Assembly: GCA_018398585.1 (NCBI GenBank)
Contig: JAGTTD010000015.1
Coordinates: 28,973,478-29,037,477 of the forward strand
Origin: Simmondsia chinensis
Lineage: Eukaryota > Streptophyta > Magnoliopsida > Caryophyllales > Simmondsiaceae
Length of the DNA stretch: 64,000 nt
Direction of reading: 5' to 3'
The notes beneath the pieces are model-generated. The model worked only from the letters and a program-made list of their open reading frames with translations, ran no database searches and was not told the DNA's origin. Shown in pieces: positions 1 to 10,859 of the stretch. Position 1 is the stretch's first letter. Every line of letters starts with the position of its first letter. Made by a program: the position numbers and the translations under genes.

Positions 1-3000
1 TTTCTGGCCTGACGTCAGATGGCTACAAATGAAGCAAAAACTCGTTTGGTGCAACGACATGCTTATCGAAATCGACCCCTGAAAAACTCCACAGAGTAAG
101 ATCACATTGTATTCTAACTCTCAAGAACAAAATGAACCTTCACAAAAACGGAACCAATACCTTGTTACCAAGATATCCCATCAATCCTCTTCCTACACAA
201 GAAACCTTCATGTTTCGAACATCGTCTCTTAGATCACTTCTCACCCACACAGAGAGAAATAACCCGACCATTTGCTTACTTGCAACCAAACAATATTTCG
301 ATTGCCCTCTTTGCCTCTCTTGCTCCTCCATAGAAAAAGACCCGTTGTAGTCCATCGGTAAATGGTACATAGCAACAGGCGATTCGTCAGGGGCATTTTC
401 GTCATCTGATGAGCACCATTTGTAGCTGGAATCGTAATCACTCGCTCTATGCCCTGAGATAACACGTTCACAAACGCTAAATCTTCGATCAAGTCGTGGA
501 TGAGGCATTGACATGTCATTGTCGACTCTCATGCTATGACTTAGTGATTGAAATGAACGTCTGTGGAAGAAAGACGATGCCTTTTCTCTCATTGATCCCT
601 CGAAATCATCGTCCATCTCAACCAAAGGATCAGGGATTGGTGAAGGTGTTTGGTAGCCCCCACCAATGCCAGGAAGATTGTTTAAAGTTCTTCTAATGAG
701 CGCTAGCCATTTTTTTGCAGGACCGTTGTCTTCGGTGCCTAGAACATTACCCGCATTCAATGGAACAATCTCTTGAAACCTAAACACGACAATGTTAATA
801 CTGCATCAATAAGTACAGACAAAAGATCCCATATAAGAGATATGAAGGATCAAGTTATAGGCTCATTGGGCTACTCCACCTTATGTCAATTGGGCTAGTA
901 TCTGAACCTCAATGCCACGATCATGGGTCAAGGACAAGCCCCGATGACAAAAAGATCAACACATAAAAATCATATGTACTGCTAACGTCAATTGGTTTAG
1001 GATTGGAAATTGACTTGGACTAGCATGGGAACCATAGTGCCGACTTCAAGGGTTGACGCCCAATGCCAAAAAAGATCAGCATATTAGTCAAATGTGTTAC
1101 TCGGCCTAATGCTAATTGGTTTTACTAAAAGCTCGCTTGGGTTAGTATGTGAAACTTAGCGTCAATTTCATGGGTCGAGCTTAGGGCCCAATGAAGTACC
1201 GCAGATGGGCATGATAAGAGGTCGACCTAACACAAAGAACTACAAAATGTAAGCGAATCAATTGAGTTAAACAAAGGAACAAAACATACCCAAGAACATA
1301 AATGTCAGCAGGGGGTGATGTGTGAAGCCAATCTTCAAGATTCAAATGACTAGGTGGAGATTTTCCAGCCACATTCCAAGTTGCCACAAAGATTCTTCGC
1401 AAAGCATAGACATAACATAAACAATCAAAAGCTCGATCTTGTGATACCGAGATGATTATAAAGATTCGGGCCAAAATTTTGAAGTGTTCAACATACTTAT
1501 AGTTATGCACATCTGTGATTTGAGATGTATCTAAGTCGATCTTACTGCGCCTGCCTCGGTCAGAACTCCTCCTTATTGATCTTTCTGTTATCAAAGAAAT
1601 GAAATTAGAGAAGCACATTAAGAAATTAAAGTTATGTCAGAGTGAAATAACATTCGTGGACCTCTTCCCATCTACTTTAGCTTTTAGAATGGTTGGTTTC
1701 TTAACATAATTTCAGAGTCCTCTTAACTGAAAGGTCGTGGGTTCGAGATCCCAACAGCCCTCATTTTAAATGTTAATAAACTTTAGCAAAAGGTTTGGAC
1801 ATTCAAATTGTGGGGACATGTTATAATATAAAACCATTCTCGTACCTTAAACCTGTCAACTTAAACTTTTGAGATAACTGATTATTTGAAATGGTAATAG
1901 AGTCTTCTTAACTGAGAGGTCGCGAGTTCAAATCCCAAAATCCTCACCTCTTAATATTAAATATCAATTTAGCACAAGGTATGAGATGGATTTGCGCACT
2001 ATTCATGCTTCAAGCTCAATGGGCATTCACATGAGAGGATATGTCAGAATATAAAACCATTCTCATACTTACACCCATCAATTTAAGCTTTTGGAATGGA
2101 GTTTCGATAACGTAAAAAAGTGTTTCTTTTTTTTTTTCCCTTGGGAATCGATGGATTTGAAATATAGGGTGGTCCAAGAATGATCAATCTACTGAACCTG
2201 TTCTGCTTTTCTTGAGAGTGCATGATTCTCTTCCTGGGTGGTTGGTTCTCCATTCTTCATCAAACCCTGAAAAAGAACCACCCCATAAAGTTGTTAAAGC
2301 AACCGCAATGTTTGTTCATCAAACCCCACAAAATTCAAAAGGGAAAATAAAGAAGAAAATACACCAAAAAAGGCAGTCAAGGGGTAAAAATTCCCTAATT
2401 TTCATACAAAAAAAAAAAAAAGAACAAGGACAGATCTCAAGATGTACATGAGAGCATCTGAGAGCACTAAAATACTAAAAACTGCACTAAAAGACACTAG
2501 TTTGGGGTTAATTTTTATTCGAAAACCTGAAAAACAGAAAACCGAAAATCAGAACATGTAAGATTATAAAACCATTTGATCATACGCAATGACCTCACAC
2601 AAACGACATTATATCTTTTGTAATGACTATTATCTTTGTCAAGAATCATTTTTCTTGTAGTGCTATAAGAAGATGTAAAAAGACAGTAATTTGATTCTTA
2701 AAACATGATAAAATTGAAAACAGAAATGAGAAACTAGAAAAAAATTGTTTTGAAATTTTAATTTTTAGTTTCTATAAAAAACTAAAAGATACCAAACAGG
2801 ACTTTAGAGAATGCACATGAATCCCAAAGCAAGCCATTTTAGAAGCAACCCCAGATCAAAAGAAAACAGACACAAAGAATCAAATTTTTTTCTTGGAACT
2901 TAAGATTTGAATCTTTTACAATATTTGCATCAATCTAGATGATTAAACAAGTGAAAAGCAAAATGAATTACCTTCATAAGCAACATCATCAGCATGAAAG

Positions 3001-3065
3001 TCCTCTGCTTTACTCTTGATATTGAACCATTTCTTCACCAAGCTCTTTGGCCATGAAAGCTTCAT
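1..3065 (-). CDS. IP5P6/7-like: Inositol polyphosphate 5-phosphatase, CVP2/CVL1 (IP5P6/IP5P7) type, partial at left edge
   Basis: Five minus-strand exons join in frame: 3065-2972, 1584-1497, 1394-1290, 779-161 and 78-1, with the gene continuing past the left edge. All introns have GT-AG borders and the phases close, giving about 328 residues. The N-terminus reads [15 protein letters not shown]. Then come the start of the exonuclease/endonuclease/phosphatase fold ([14 protein letters not shown]), the metal-binding region ([18 protein letters not shown]), a long plant-specific serine-rich insert with [11 protein letters not shown], and [20 protein letters not shown]. The family removes the 5-phosphate from phosphoinositides and inositol phosphates; Arabidopsis members act in vein patterning. 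The later catalytic motifs (WxGDxNYR, PxWCDR) lie outside the window, so activity cannot be judged. Intron 1 (1585-2971) holds repeats. The ATG at 3065 was chosen because it opens the conserved N-terminal peptide. Family assignment is firm; the choice between paralogues is not. Confidence 0.93.
845..1205. repeat. Dispersed 'ACTCCACCTAATGTCAATTGG' repeat family, three degenerate copies
   Basis: Three degenerate copies of one unit lie in intron 3 of the phosphatase gene, running slightly into exon-flanking sequence. The unit contains a core like ctactccaccttatgtcaat, a purine-rich middle (cttggactagcatgggaacc) and a box like atgggtcgagcc. The same unit recurs near 3150-3245, 4880-5010, 32105-32260, 39575-39700, 40015-40640, 55740-55870 and 61905-62010. 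The gggtcgagcc element resembles a pol III B box, so a SINE origin is possible but unproven. Confidence 0.55.
1685..2100 (+). repeat. Repeat family with B-box-like 'ggtcgtgggttcgagatccc', two tandem copies
   Basis: Two neighbouring copies in phosphatase intron 1 share 'cttaactgagaggtcg(t/c)g(g/a)gttc', a stretch on small-letter 'cattcatgcttcaag', and 'aaaccattctc..acttacacccatca'. Related copies occur at 26650-26890, 36105-36190, 37030-37580, 45905-46140 and 61690-61850. The segment ggttcgagatccc fits a pol III B box, and some copies have 'tggtatcagagc'-like text upstream. A tRNA-related SINE is one possible origin, an LTR fragment another. Confidence 0.5.
2100..2960. other. Intron 1 filler: AT/A-rich sequence with MITE remnant
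   Basis: This part of intron 1 is A-rich (poly-A at 2409-2421). It contains a degenerate copy of the roughly 220-bp foldback MITE ('aaaagataccaaacaggac' near 2785). No coding potential is supported. Confidence 0.4.
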
Positions 3066-3239
3066 TGAGCCAAGAAAACAAAAATTTATCAAGAACTCGA
3101 TGTGTGAGTCTAGTAAGAATCCTACATAGTAATGAGACAGAAGAGATCAATATATTAGCCAACTGGTTTTAGAATGGAACCCCAGTCGTGCCTATACATG
3201 GACCTTATATACTCCAACTCCATGGGTCGAACCTCAGGT

Positions 3240-4199
3240 ATTTCATTGTATATATTGAAACGAGACCGACAGAGAAATAATAGTGAGAGAAAGAGAGAGA
3301 TTCTCTGATTCATACACAGACCTTGCTCTTTTTGGAGCTCCCATCTGTCATTGTTTCAGTACTTCATATATGCACAAAGACTTGAACTTTTTTATCTGGG
3401 TTTTGTTCACTTCGATTGGAGTGTGCCAAAAACAACAAAATGTACCAAAAAAATTAATGAAATTTCTCCACGAATAGTCCAAGATTTCACTCTCAACCCA
3501 ATGATTACAACCCTACAAGAAACTAACAAGCATTTATTCCTCTCTGTTCCCTTTAAGTAATGAAGAGAAGGCACTTCAAATAACAAAGAAGATACCAATT
3601 TCTTGACATTTTGGGATATCGGTATTGCAATACAATGTCAAATTCACAAAACCCAGTTTCAGATTTCTATTTCATTAGCCCCAAAGAGCACAAAAACAAG
3701 ATCCAAACTGCACAAAAGATGAAGAATTGCACAACCCAGATGCGTACAAGTAGAACAAGAAGACAATGTAGAGAGAGAAAGAAGAGAGAGAAACTCTTGA
3801 GAGTTCTTCTGGGTATTGCAATAGAATGCCAAATGTACAAAACCCAGTTGGAGATTTCTATTTCATTGACCCCAAACTGCACAAAAAACAAGATCAAAAC
3901 AGCAAAAAAGACACAGAAAAAGACGAAGAACTAGACAACCCAGATTCGTACAACTAAAGAAACCAACACTGAGAGAGATTCTGAGAAGAAGAAGTATAAG
4001 AAGATGAAGAAGAACAAGAAGACAATATCAAATGACCCAAACCCAGTTGGAGACATCTATTTCATTCACCCAAAACATCACCAAAACAAGATCAAAACAA
4101 CAGAAAAAGACGAAGAATGACACAACCCAGATGGGTATAAGTAGCAGAACAAGAACAAGGAGAAGAAGACAACGTGGGTAAGGAAAGGGACACTAGAAT
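3240..4199 (+). repeat. Degenerate tandem repeat (about 200-bp unit, 3 copies) upstream of the phosphatase gene
   Basis: Three imperfect head-to-tail copies occupy about 3620-3800, 3825-4010 and 4030-4180. Each has 'aaacccagttggagatttct', then 'atttcatt(g/c)a/cccc', 'caaaacaagatcaaaac', 'gaagaat.gcacaacccaga' and 'gtacaagtagaacaagaag'. The block ends at the long poly-G run. It lies 0.6-1.1 kb upstream of the phosphatase start codon, so it could overlap an untranslated leader or the promoter. No ORF within it looks real. Confidence 0.6.

Positions 4200-4259
<60 letters not shown>
4200..4259 (+). repeat. Pure poly-G tract, 60 nt
   Basis: Sixty uninterrupted G residues follow 'ctagaat' and are followed by 'taggggggtag'. 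It is the longest of five G or C runs in this AT-rich window. Its exact length may be an assembly or sequencing estimate. Confidence 0.95.
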
Positions 4260-4260
<1 letters not shown>

Positions 4261-4507
4261 AGGGGGGTAGAGAGAGATGCTGGGTCAGACCACAGCAAGG
4301 TATAGGAAAACACTCATTATTGTTTCTTGGGGTTCAATTGAAGTTGTGTTCTTTAATCCTTGTTAAATTGGGGGGCTTTTTGCTCGTCAATTTGCAATGG
4401 GTAAATGGGGTTATATTGATGAGCCATATGAGCCAAAAAGGTGTCTCTTCGAAGACATCTGATAAAATTAGAACGATACAAAAAAGATTCGTATAGCTCT
4501 ACGGAAG

Positions 4508-4742
4508 GATACAACAACAACAACAGATCTAATATCTCAAGCGCTCCCGTATAAGTGGGGTCTGGGAGGGGGTGGATGTACGCAGCTTTACCCCTTCAGG
4601 GTGTAACCCTGTTAAGAAGCTGTTTGCGATGACTCCCAACCTTATAGGATTGGCACCACGAAGACATTCTCGGAGGTCACCTATAGTGGTACTACTCTCG
4701 CCCAAGCACATTTAACTTTGGAGTTCTAATGGGATCCGACGC
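4508..4742 (-). mobile_element. 5S rRNA-derived SINE
   Basis: Read on the minus strand, the element opens with 5S rRNA-like sequence: ggatcccattagaactcc, an aagttaaatgtgcttgggcg A-box region, agagtagtacc and a diverged gggtgacctcc C-box region. A second half follows with ctgaaggggtaaagctgcgt, ccagaccccacttatacg and a (TTG)n tail, seen on the plus strand as acaacaacaacaac at 4509. The 5S internal promoter blocks are mutated here, so this looks like an old copy. Confidence 0.85.
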
Positions 4743-4789
4743 AAGAATGACACGCATAAATTGAGAAACAGGCCAAGTTTTTAGTCCAT

Positions 4790-5015
4790 TAAGGACATAG
4801 TCCAGTGGTGGAGAACACGGCGATTATACACGCTACCAGGGTTCAAACCCCCACTTGGAGTTGTAAGAGTGAAAGATTGATTTATAAATCTAGTGGGTTA
4901 CTCTACTTATTGCCAATTTGTTTTAAAAAGGAAACTCACTTAGGCTTATTTGTAGACCTCGTATGTTCCAATACCGTTGGTTGAGCCTAGAAAAAGGCTC
5001 GATGGAATTTAACAG
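4790..5015 (+). repeat. tRNA-like B-box segment plus dispersed repeat copy
   Basis: The stretch 'agtccagtggtggagaac' followed about 35 nt later by 'agggttcaaacccccac' resembles pol III A and B boxes. It leads directly into a copy of the 'gtgggttactctactta' dispersed repeat. A second A-box-like 'atagtctaatggtaagg' occurs at 5085. This is probably a SINE head. No cloverleaf for a functional tRNA could be drawn. Confidence 0.4.
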
Positions 5016-5106
5016 TTTTAAAGCTTATCACCTTTTTTTTTTCAAGTGTTAGTATCTGTCTAAGATACTGGATATTGATGGACATAGTCTAATGGTAAGG
5101 AGCAAT

Positions 5107-5750
5107 GGGACTAGGGGTGTGTTTGATCCCGCCTAAGCCTAAGCCTAAGCCTACCAGGCTTGAGCCTCGGCTTGGACTAAACTCAGCAAGTTTCGAATTA
5201 ACATTACAATATTTTGGCTTATCTAAGCTTAATTTATACTTATTTGAACTTGTTTAAGCTTAGGGTCGACTCATTTAAGTTTAAATTTGACTTCATTGTA
5301 CATATTTAATCAAATATATTATATTAAGAAAGACTTATTTAAGCGGGGACTCGACTTAATAAGCTAAACGACCTCAAACATCAAAATACTAAGTAATAAA
5401 ATATCTAAACATTAAAATATCGTATTATATATGTATATATTAAAATATTATAATATTTAAATAATAAATAGCATTAAGACCAAACGTAAGTGGGGGTGGT
5501 CTTGGTTTCCTCAAACCCCCTGCCACTCCCCTCCCTCTCTCCCTCTCTCCTCTCCTTTGTTTTTAATTTTAGAAAATTATTAACGCCTATTAATTTATAA
5601 TTATTCATATTTTAGTACTTTAATATTTTTAAAAATAATAAAAAGTATCCTAATTTTTTTAAATTATTAAAAAAACTCTTATATTTTTGTCATATTAATA
5701 AAAAGGCATATAAGTTTTTTTTCGTATTAATAAAAGGATAAATTATAGAA
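5107..5750. other. Degenerate hAT-like MITE remnant and AT-rich DNA
   Basis: 'taggggtgtgtttgatcc' at 5113 resembles the terminal repeats of the TAGGG-type MITEs elsewhere in the window. Four tandem 'cctaag' hexamers and a 'gactcgactta' block follow. No matching right end was found. The rest is AT-rich with a small 'ccctctctccctctctcc' tract at 5531. Confidence 0.35.
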
Positions 5751-6240
5751 AATCCCTCTATTTTTTGCTTCAAAAACATAAAACCCCCCTCACAAATAAA
5801 AGCACTCTCAAAATTTCCTCACTTTTAAAAATTTATCACTTAACCCCCCATGTGTCTTATTTTTGACTATTTTGCCCCTAACGTTTAATTTTATTTTCAG
5901 AAAAAAGTTTTATATTATTAGATAAAAATTAAATATTTTATATTTTTAGCAAAAAAATTAAGAAAATTTTCTATATTTATAAAAATATAATTATTTTAAT
6001 TAATTATGGTAATATTATATAAGTTCGAAAGATAAAAAGTATTTTTAAAATTTTTAGGAAAAAATATTATGAGATAAAATATTTTTTTTTGGTTGAGGGG
6101 TAAAATGGTCAAAAAATTTATTTGAGGGCAAAGTGAAAATTTTTCAAAAGTTAGGGGGTTTAGTGAGTGGTTTTATTTGTGAGGGGGGTTTTTTGTTATT
6201 GAAGCAAAAATCAAGAGGATTTTCTGTAATTTACTCTCAA
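5749..6240. mobile_element. Foldback MITE (about 490 bp)
   Basis: The left arm 'aaattatagaaaatccctct...tttgcttcaa...accccc(c)tcacaaata' pairs with the right arm 'tatttgtgaggggggtttttt...ttgaagcaaaaatc...ggattttctgtaattt'. The arms extend over about 130 nt each, around an AT-rich centre. There is no ORF. The superfamily is not assignable because the target duplication is unclear. Confidence 0.75.
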
Positions 6241-7125
6241 TAAAAAGGCCCATCTCCAACTTAATGATGTCATTTTTAGTCGATAGAGCTAACATGACAG
6301 CTACGTTTATTAATACTATAATAAAATAAAAAAATACCCTTTAATAATTATATTTTAAAATAAATTAAGAAAAAATAGATGGCTTCTATATAATACAAAT
6401 CTCGAATTTCTTGCTCATAAAGTAAAAATACGGACGTTGAGATGTACTTTATGCCATTTTATTGTAGCATTAATAAAATGCAATTGCCATGCCAGCTCTG
6501 CCAATAAAAAATAACGTTATCACGTTTGAGAGGGCCTTTTTATTAATACAAGAAAAACTTAGGATCCCTTTTTATTATTTTTAAAAACGTCGGGGTACTA
6601 AAATATAAATAACCCTTTAATTTAACGTCAATTTTATTTATAGCTTTTAAGTTTTTAAGGAAGGGTTTGTTTAATTACACTATTATTATCATCTTCTTTA
6701 ATAATATCAAAAAAATTATAATTTTATAAATTACATGTGTTATCTCTCAATTAGAATACCATATATTAATTACGTATTTAATTTTCAATAATAATTGAGT
6801 AACAAAATAAAAATAATAATAAAATTAAGTGAAATAAGGTGCATGTTAGTAAAATCCTTTAAAAAATAGAGATTTAGGTGGCAAAACAAAATAGAAATTT
6901 AAGTGTTTTATAGAAAAGTGTCAAGTTTTTAAAATTTTTTGTTTTTAATTTTTATTAATTTGAATAAAAAATAAAAATAGAAAACTAAAACTAAAAAAAT
7001 TAACTGCAAAATTTGCTCTTGAATTTCTTAAAAATTAAAATTTCAAATAAATAATGTTACCATACATTTTCTAGATATATGTAATTTTTGTTTTTCAGAA
7101 AATGAAAAACTTTAAAGATATTTTT
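6241..7125. other. AT-rich non-genic DNA
   Basis: No ORF, RNA motif or clear repeat boundary is visible. A short imperfect inverted pair ('aaaaggcccatctccaactt' near 6243, 'gagagggcctttttatta' near 6528) suggests another degraded foldback element of about 300 bp. Confidence 0.4.
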
Positions 7126-7513
7126 TTGAGTTATTTATATTAAAGATCTCTATACTTTATCTATTATGTCAATTTAATTCTTATACTTTTAGTTATGTCA
7201 ATTTAATTCCTGTACAATTCAAATGTGTCAATTTGGTTCTTAGAAAAAATTTTATGTTAAGTTTTGAACGAAATTTTTAATGGTTCAGCCACGAATTGGG
7301 TTAAATTGAGTAAATAGATGAATTTATAATAAATTATTTACATCAAAATAACTTTGTCATTCAAAATTATGACATTAACTTAACTTAAATTTGACCAAAG
7401 AACCAAATTGACACATTTTGAATTGTTTAGAGACTAAAATGGCACAATTAAAAGTATAAGGATCAAATTGACATAATGGGCAAAGTATAGAGACCTTTAA
7501 CGTAAATAACCCT
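7126..7513. mobile_element. Foldback MITE, GGGTTATTTA family, copy 1
   Basis: The arms are 'ttatttatattaaagatctc...actttatctattatgtcaat' on the left and 'tgacataatgggcaaagtat...agacctttaacgtaaataac' on the right. They are near-complementary over about 110 nt. The core carries 'cagccacgaattgggttaaa'. Related copies lie at 14940-15337, 16519-16760 and 16762-17092. Confidence 0.8.
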
Positions 7514-7880
7514 ATCATTAATTAAATTACATAGATACATGTGCCCCAAAACCACCACCCGCTAGTGGTGCACCACTATTGCTGGCGGCACACCCTACCG
7601 GTCACTCCCTTTTGGTCACCTCAAATCCCAATGACGGGTCCCTATTCAGAGTAAATTACATGTTAGTACTTTAAGATTTAGTGTATTAATTGTTTTTAGT
7701 TTACAAACTTTGAGAAATTATTTTTTTGGTCCAAAAATTTACGTATGTATAATAAATATAGTTCAAATAACAGTGTAAAAGAATGAAAGTGAGGCATATT
7801 TTGCAACTTTTTTTTTTGAACACTCCTTAGACGCTGAGTTTTTTAATTAATAGAATTTGTTCCCTAAAGAAATTTTTGTA
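7514..7880. other. Non-genic DNA
   Basis: A C-rich patch at 7546-7640 is followed by AT-rich sequence with a 'cagagtaaattacatgttag' repeat edge. No gene is supported. Confidence 0.35.
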
Positions 7881-8075
7881 TCTGTTGAGTTCATTCGTAC
7901 GAGAGGTGAGAGGCAAATCACCTTACTGACGTTCTAGCTAAAAATAGTCTTAGTAGAGTGAACCCTCTTGTTGTGCGGCTATGGGTTCGTTTTACTTTGA
8001 TTATCTTTATATTTACTGGATAGTACTTTCTATTTTGCAGAATAAATATTCCCTTATTTATAAAAGAAAACGGTT
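7881..8075 (+). pseudogene. LINE 3'-end remnant (RNase H C-terminal part and tail)
   Basis: One plus-strand frame at about 7913-7997 reads EANHLTDVLAKNSLSRVNP, which matches the C-terminal end of the RNase H domain of plant LINEs. It needs a frameshift from the preceding sequence. The fragment ends with 'ataaatattccc..ttataaaagaaaac', like a LINE 3' tail. It is a dead 5'-truncated copy. Confidence 0.55.
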
Positions 8076-8299
8076 TTCTTAGTACCATCCCGAATAGCTA
8101 TTGCCTCAACCACAAGTATCGAGGCAGAGCAAAGATTTATTTCTTCAATAGCCAGTAGTTTACTAGTATAGTATCAATTTTTTTCCCTTAAAGAGGAAAA
8201 GGCAAGGCTCCAAGAGCCTTATAGGTGCCCTCTCGGGAGAAGGAATTTCAAGGCATCAGCTCGAGATATATAGACGACAGCTCGAGAGAGAGAGCACAG

Positions 8300-8600
8300 T
8301 CCTAAATAGAGACCCCCAAGCCCCCATGACCAGCATTTAGAAACCAATTAGCCGCCCAATTTGCTTCTCTGAATACATGGATAAAGGAAAATTTCCTCAA
8401 CTAAGGAGCTGATTGTACGAATATCTTTCACAATATTCACAATATCTTCCGAGGTGGAATAGCTGCCCTTAAGAGCCTTAACAACAACCTCGCTGTCACT
8501 TTCGAGAATAATCCTGCAAGCTCCAATACTTGTAGCACGAATCAAGGCATCTCTCACCGCAATCATTTCAGCAATAATAATAGGCGCACGCCCAAGTTTT
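8300..8600 (-). pseudogene. LINE RNase H domain fragment, frameshifted
   Basis: The minus strand encodes AEMIAVRDALIRATSIGACR, then ILESDSEVVVKALKGSYST. This is the RNase H (RVT_3-like) core, with the Glu of 'AE' and the Asp of 'ESDS'. A frameshift near 8390 is needed to continue into FREANWAANWFLNAGHGG, the usual C-terminal 'REAN..A.W' motif. The reverse transcriptase part is absent. It lies opposite to the LINE remnant at 7881-8075, so the two are separate insertions. Confidence 0.7.
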
Positions 8601-9055
8601 TTATAATATACACGAGATGTAACAGAGATAACGAGATAATGTAATTATCAGTATCTAAACATGTCTTGTTCGAGATATTAAAGCAACAAATATTAAAATT
8701 TTAAGATACTTAAATAATAATTTTCCGATAAAATGAAAAGTGAGTGCTTTTTTGAATGGAAGTGGTCGTTTTCTTTTGAGATTCAAGTGTTTGTACGCTT
8801 TCTTTATGAAATCAGATGATTTATTTCAATGGAAATGATGTTGCTGTTTTTCCATCTACTTTATTTGTTGAAAATAAATAATATTATTATTGTCAGAGTA
8901 AAAAATATTAATTTTATAGTAATAATACTAACAATTTTTTATAAAGTTATTCTGATATGAATATTTTTATTATGTCAATAATATTATCCTACATATATGT
9001 GTATACAGAAAATTATTATTTAGATATCTGAAAGTTTGACTATTTATTAACAAAC
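8601..9055. other. AT-rich non-genic DNA with 'TTTAGATATC' repeat edge
   Basis: No gene is visible. The right end (9010-9055) is one border of a dispersed repeat ('aaattattatttagatatct') that resumes after the SINE at 9310, so the SINE landed inside that repeat. Confidence 0.4.
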
Positions 9056-9059
9056 AGCA

Positions 9060-9312
9060 ACATTCCCAGTGTCCCAAGAGCTGTCGCCTAAGCAGGGTCG
9101 GGGAGAGGGAGAGGGGGAGGGGGGGAGATGTACGCAGCCTTCCCTCTTGAGGGTGCTATCCTGAAAAGAGATTGTTTCCAAGAATTCTCAACCTAATGGG
9201 TGCAACACAAGGACTTTTCAGGAGGTCACCCATCTTGGTACTACTCTTGCCCAAGTATACTTAACTTCGAAGTTCTAATGGGTTCCAATGCTTACATGTT
9301 GGTGCCCTCTTA
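9060..9312 (-). mobile_element. 5S rRNA-derived SINE
   Basis: On the minus strand the element starts 'ctaagagggcaccaacatg' and continues through the 5S-like blocks 'gaagttaagtatacttgggc', 'agagtagtacc' and 'gatgggtgacctcctga'. The shared 3' half follows (gaaggctgcgtacatc, 'ctgcttaggcgacagctctt', 'actgggaatgttgc'). The flanks 'tattaacaaaca' and 'tattatcaagta' (9 of 12 identical) may be an eroded target duplication. Confidence 0.88.
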
Positions 9313-10030
9313 GGTATTATCAAGTATCTTTACGTTTCAAAATATACAAAGGGGTACCTTAAGGTTGGAACATTTTATCACTTAGATATCCTAAAGTTTT
9401 AAATTTTATCAATCAGGTACCTTTCTTCCAAAATTCATTGTTAAAAATATATTTATTATAATTCGATGGGTCAATCCAGTTTATTCTATTAATAAATCCT
9501 CAACTATCAAAAAAATTATAATTTGATATTTTTTTACTAAAAAGGCTAGTAAGACATATAATTTCGGCAATGTATAGTTAGTTTATATCAAAATTTAGTA
9601 AATTTGTTATTATAAATCGTTAAATTTTTGTTGAAAACAGTGATATACTTTATATATATTATTATAATCATACACTATAGATGCACTTTTTGTATAAAAT
9701 TAATTTAATTCTTAGACAAATTTATTAAATTTTACTATAAGATACCTAAATAATAAAATATTTTAATATTTTAATATTTTAATATTTTATTGTATATATT
9801 GTAATATAAAGATACATAATTGGATGGGGCAGAAGAAACTGCTGCTTGGCAACTGCGGGTTCTCTTTGAGGGACATGGGTCAGCTAGCTAAGCCTATAAA
9901 CTACTCCTAGTCTTACAACTTACAAAGGCTTCTATGCAAAATTGAAGCTCGTTTGATATACAGAAAGTAAAAAATTTATAAAAATATAGATTTAAGCTCT
10001 TATTTGATTGATAAAAAGTAAGCAGAATGT
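9313..10030. repeat. AT-rich dispersed repeat ('ACTTAGATATCCTAAAGTTT' family)
   Basis: The text 'ttatcacttagatatcctaa' recurs in similar form at 9020, 21450, 24890, 36475, 45240 and 50840. It is accompanied by runs about 'caggtaccttt' and 'aaattttagtaaa'. Boundaries are unclear. It could be a large non-autonomous DNA transposon. There is no ORF. Confidence 0.4.
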
Positions 10031-10034
10031 ATAA

Positions 10035-10272
10035 AGTGGTGAAAGGAACATACTCAGTGCCTCAAGGGCTTCCGCCCATGCAGGGTCTTGGGAACAGATG
10101 TATGTAGCCTTCCCCCTTCAGAGTGTTAACCTAAAGAGAGGCTGTTTCCCAGTGCCCCCAATCTAAGGGTGAGGACTTCCCAAGAGGTCATCCATCCTGG
10201 TACTACTCTCGCCTAAGCACGCTTAACTTCGGAGTTCTAATGGGATCCGGTGACGGCGTGCTAGTGCCCAAG
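10035..10272 (-). mobile_element. 5S rRNA-derived SINE, subfamily with 'TATGTTCC' end
   Basis: The minus-strand copy has 'caccggatcccattagaact', 'gaagttaagcgtgcttaggc', 'agagtagtaccaggatg' and 'gatgacctcttgggaagtcc', so A-box, intermediate and C-box regions are nearly intact. It ends 'cactgagtatgttcc' rather than in (TTG)n. The short flanks 'aagtggt' at both sides may be a target duplication. Confidence 0.88.
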
Positions 10273-10528
10273 TGGTAGCAATTTTTAATTCCTTCAAAAC
10301 GTACGAAGTAACTTACCTAACTAGCACCCTTAGATAAGTTCTAATTCCTTTGTTGTCTACTAAAGTAAGTTCTATTTCTTATCCTGACAACCAAACATAT
10401 TTTACTTACTTTCTGAAAAGTTGACACGGGAATAGAAATTCAATGCATGTAGCAAGCAAACGAGGCCTTAATATTTGTTTGGTGTCCTTTTCATTTGTAA
10501 TTTTCTGATTTTTTAGAAATTCAAAAAC

Positions 10529-10532
<4 letters not shown>

Positions 10533-10571
<39 letters not shown>
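10533..10571 (+). repeat. (TA)n microsatellite
   Basis: About 19 uninterrupted TA units sit within a degenerate copy of the roughly 220-bp foldback MITE (10470-10710). Confidence 0.95.
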
Positions 10572-10574
<3 letters not shown>

Positions 10575-10859
10575 GTTTTTCTAATTTTAATAAAACCTAG
10601 TAACAAGAAACTAAAAATATGAAAAAAAAAAATTCATTTCTAAAATTGTATTTTCAATATCTAAAAAATAAAAATTGCAAATAGAAATTGATATTAAAAA
10701 GCCTTTATTTATCCATCCCAAAAAAAAAAGCAAAAAAATAAAATAAAAATATAGCTACCATTGTGCATCTAATTTTTAATATATTACAATTTTTACATTT
10801 TTTTATACATTGTTAATGAGAATACAACTTTTTCTAAAAATAAGCTACCGACTTTCGTG

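Noticed and set aside
4790..4870. tRNA gene
   Set aside because: Only box-like segments are present; acceptor and anticodon stems do not pair.
5137..5160. Telomere-like 'cctaag' hexamers
   Set aside because: Four units of a non-telomeric hexamer in a decayed MITE are not interstitial telomere sequence (CCCTAAA).
9060..9312. Cassandra-type TRIM, which also carries a 5S segment
   Set aside because: There are no TG...CA LTR ends, paired LTRs or primer-binding site; the target duplications are 10-17 bp rather than 5 bp. A formal comparison is still worthwhile.
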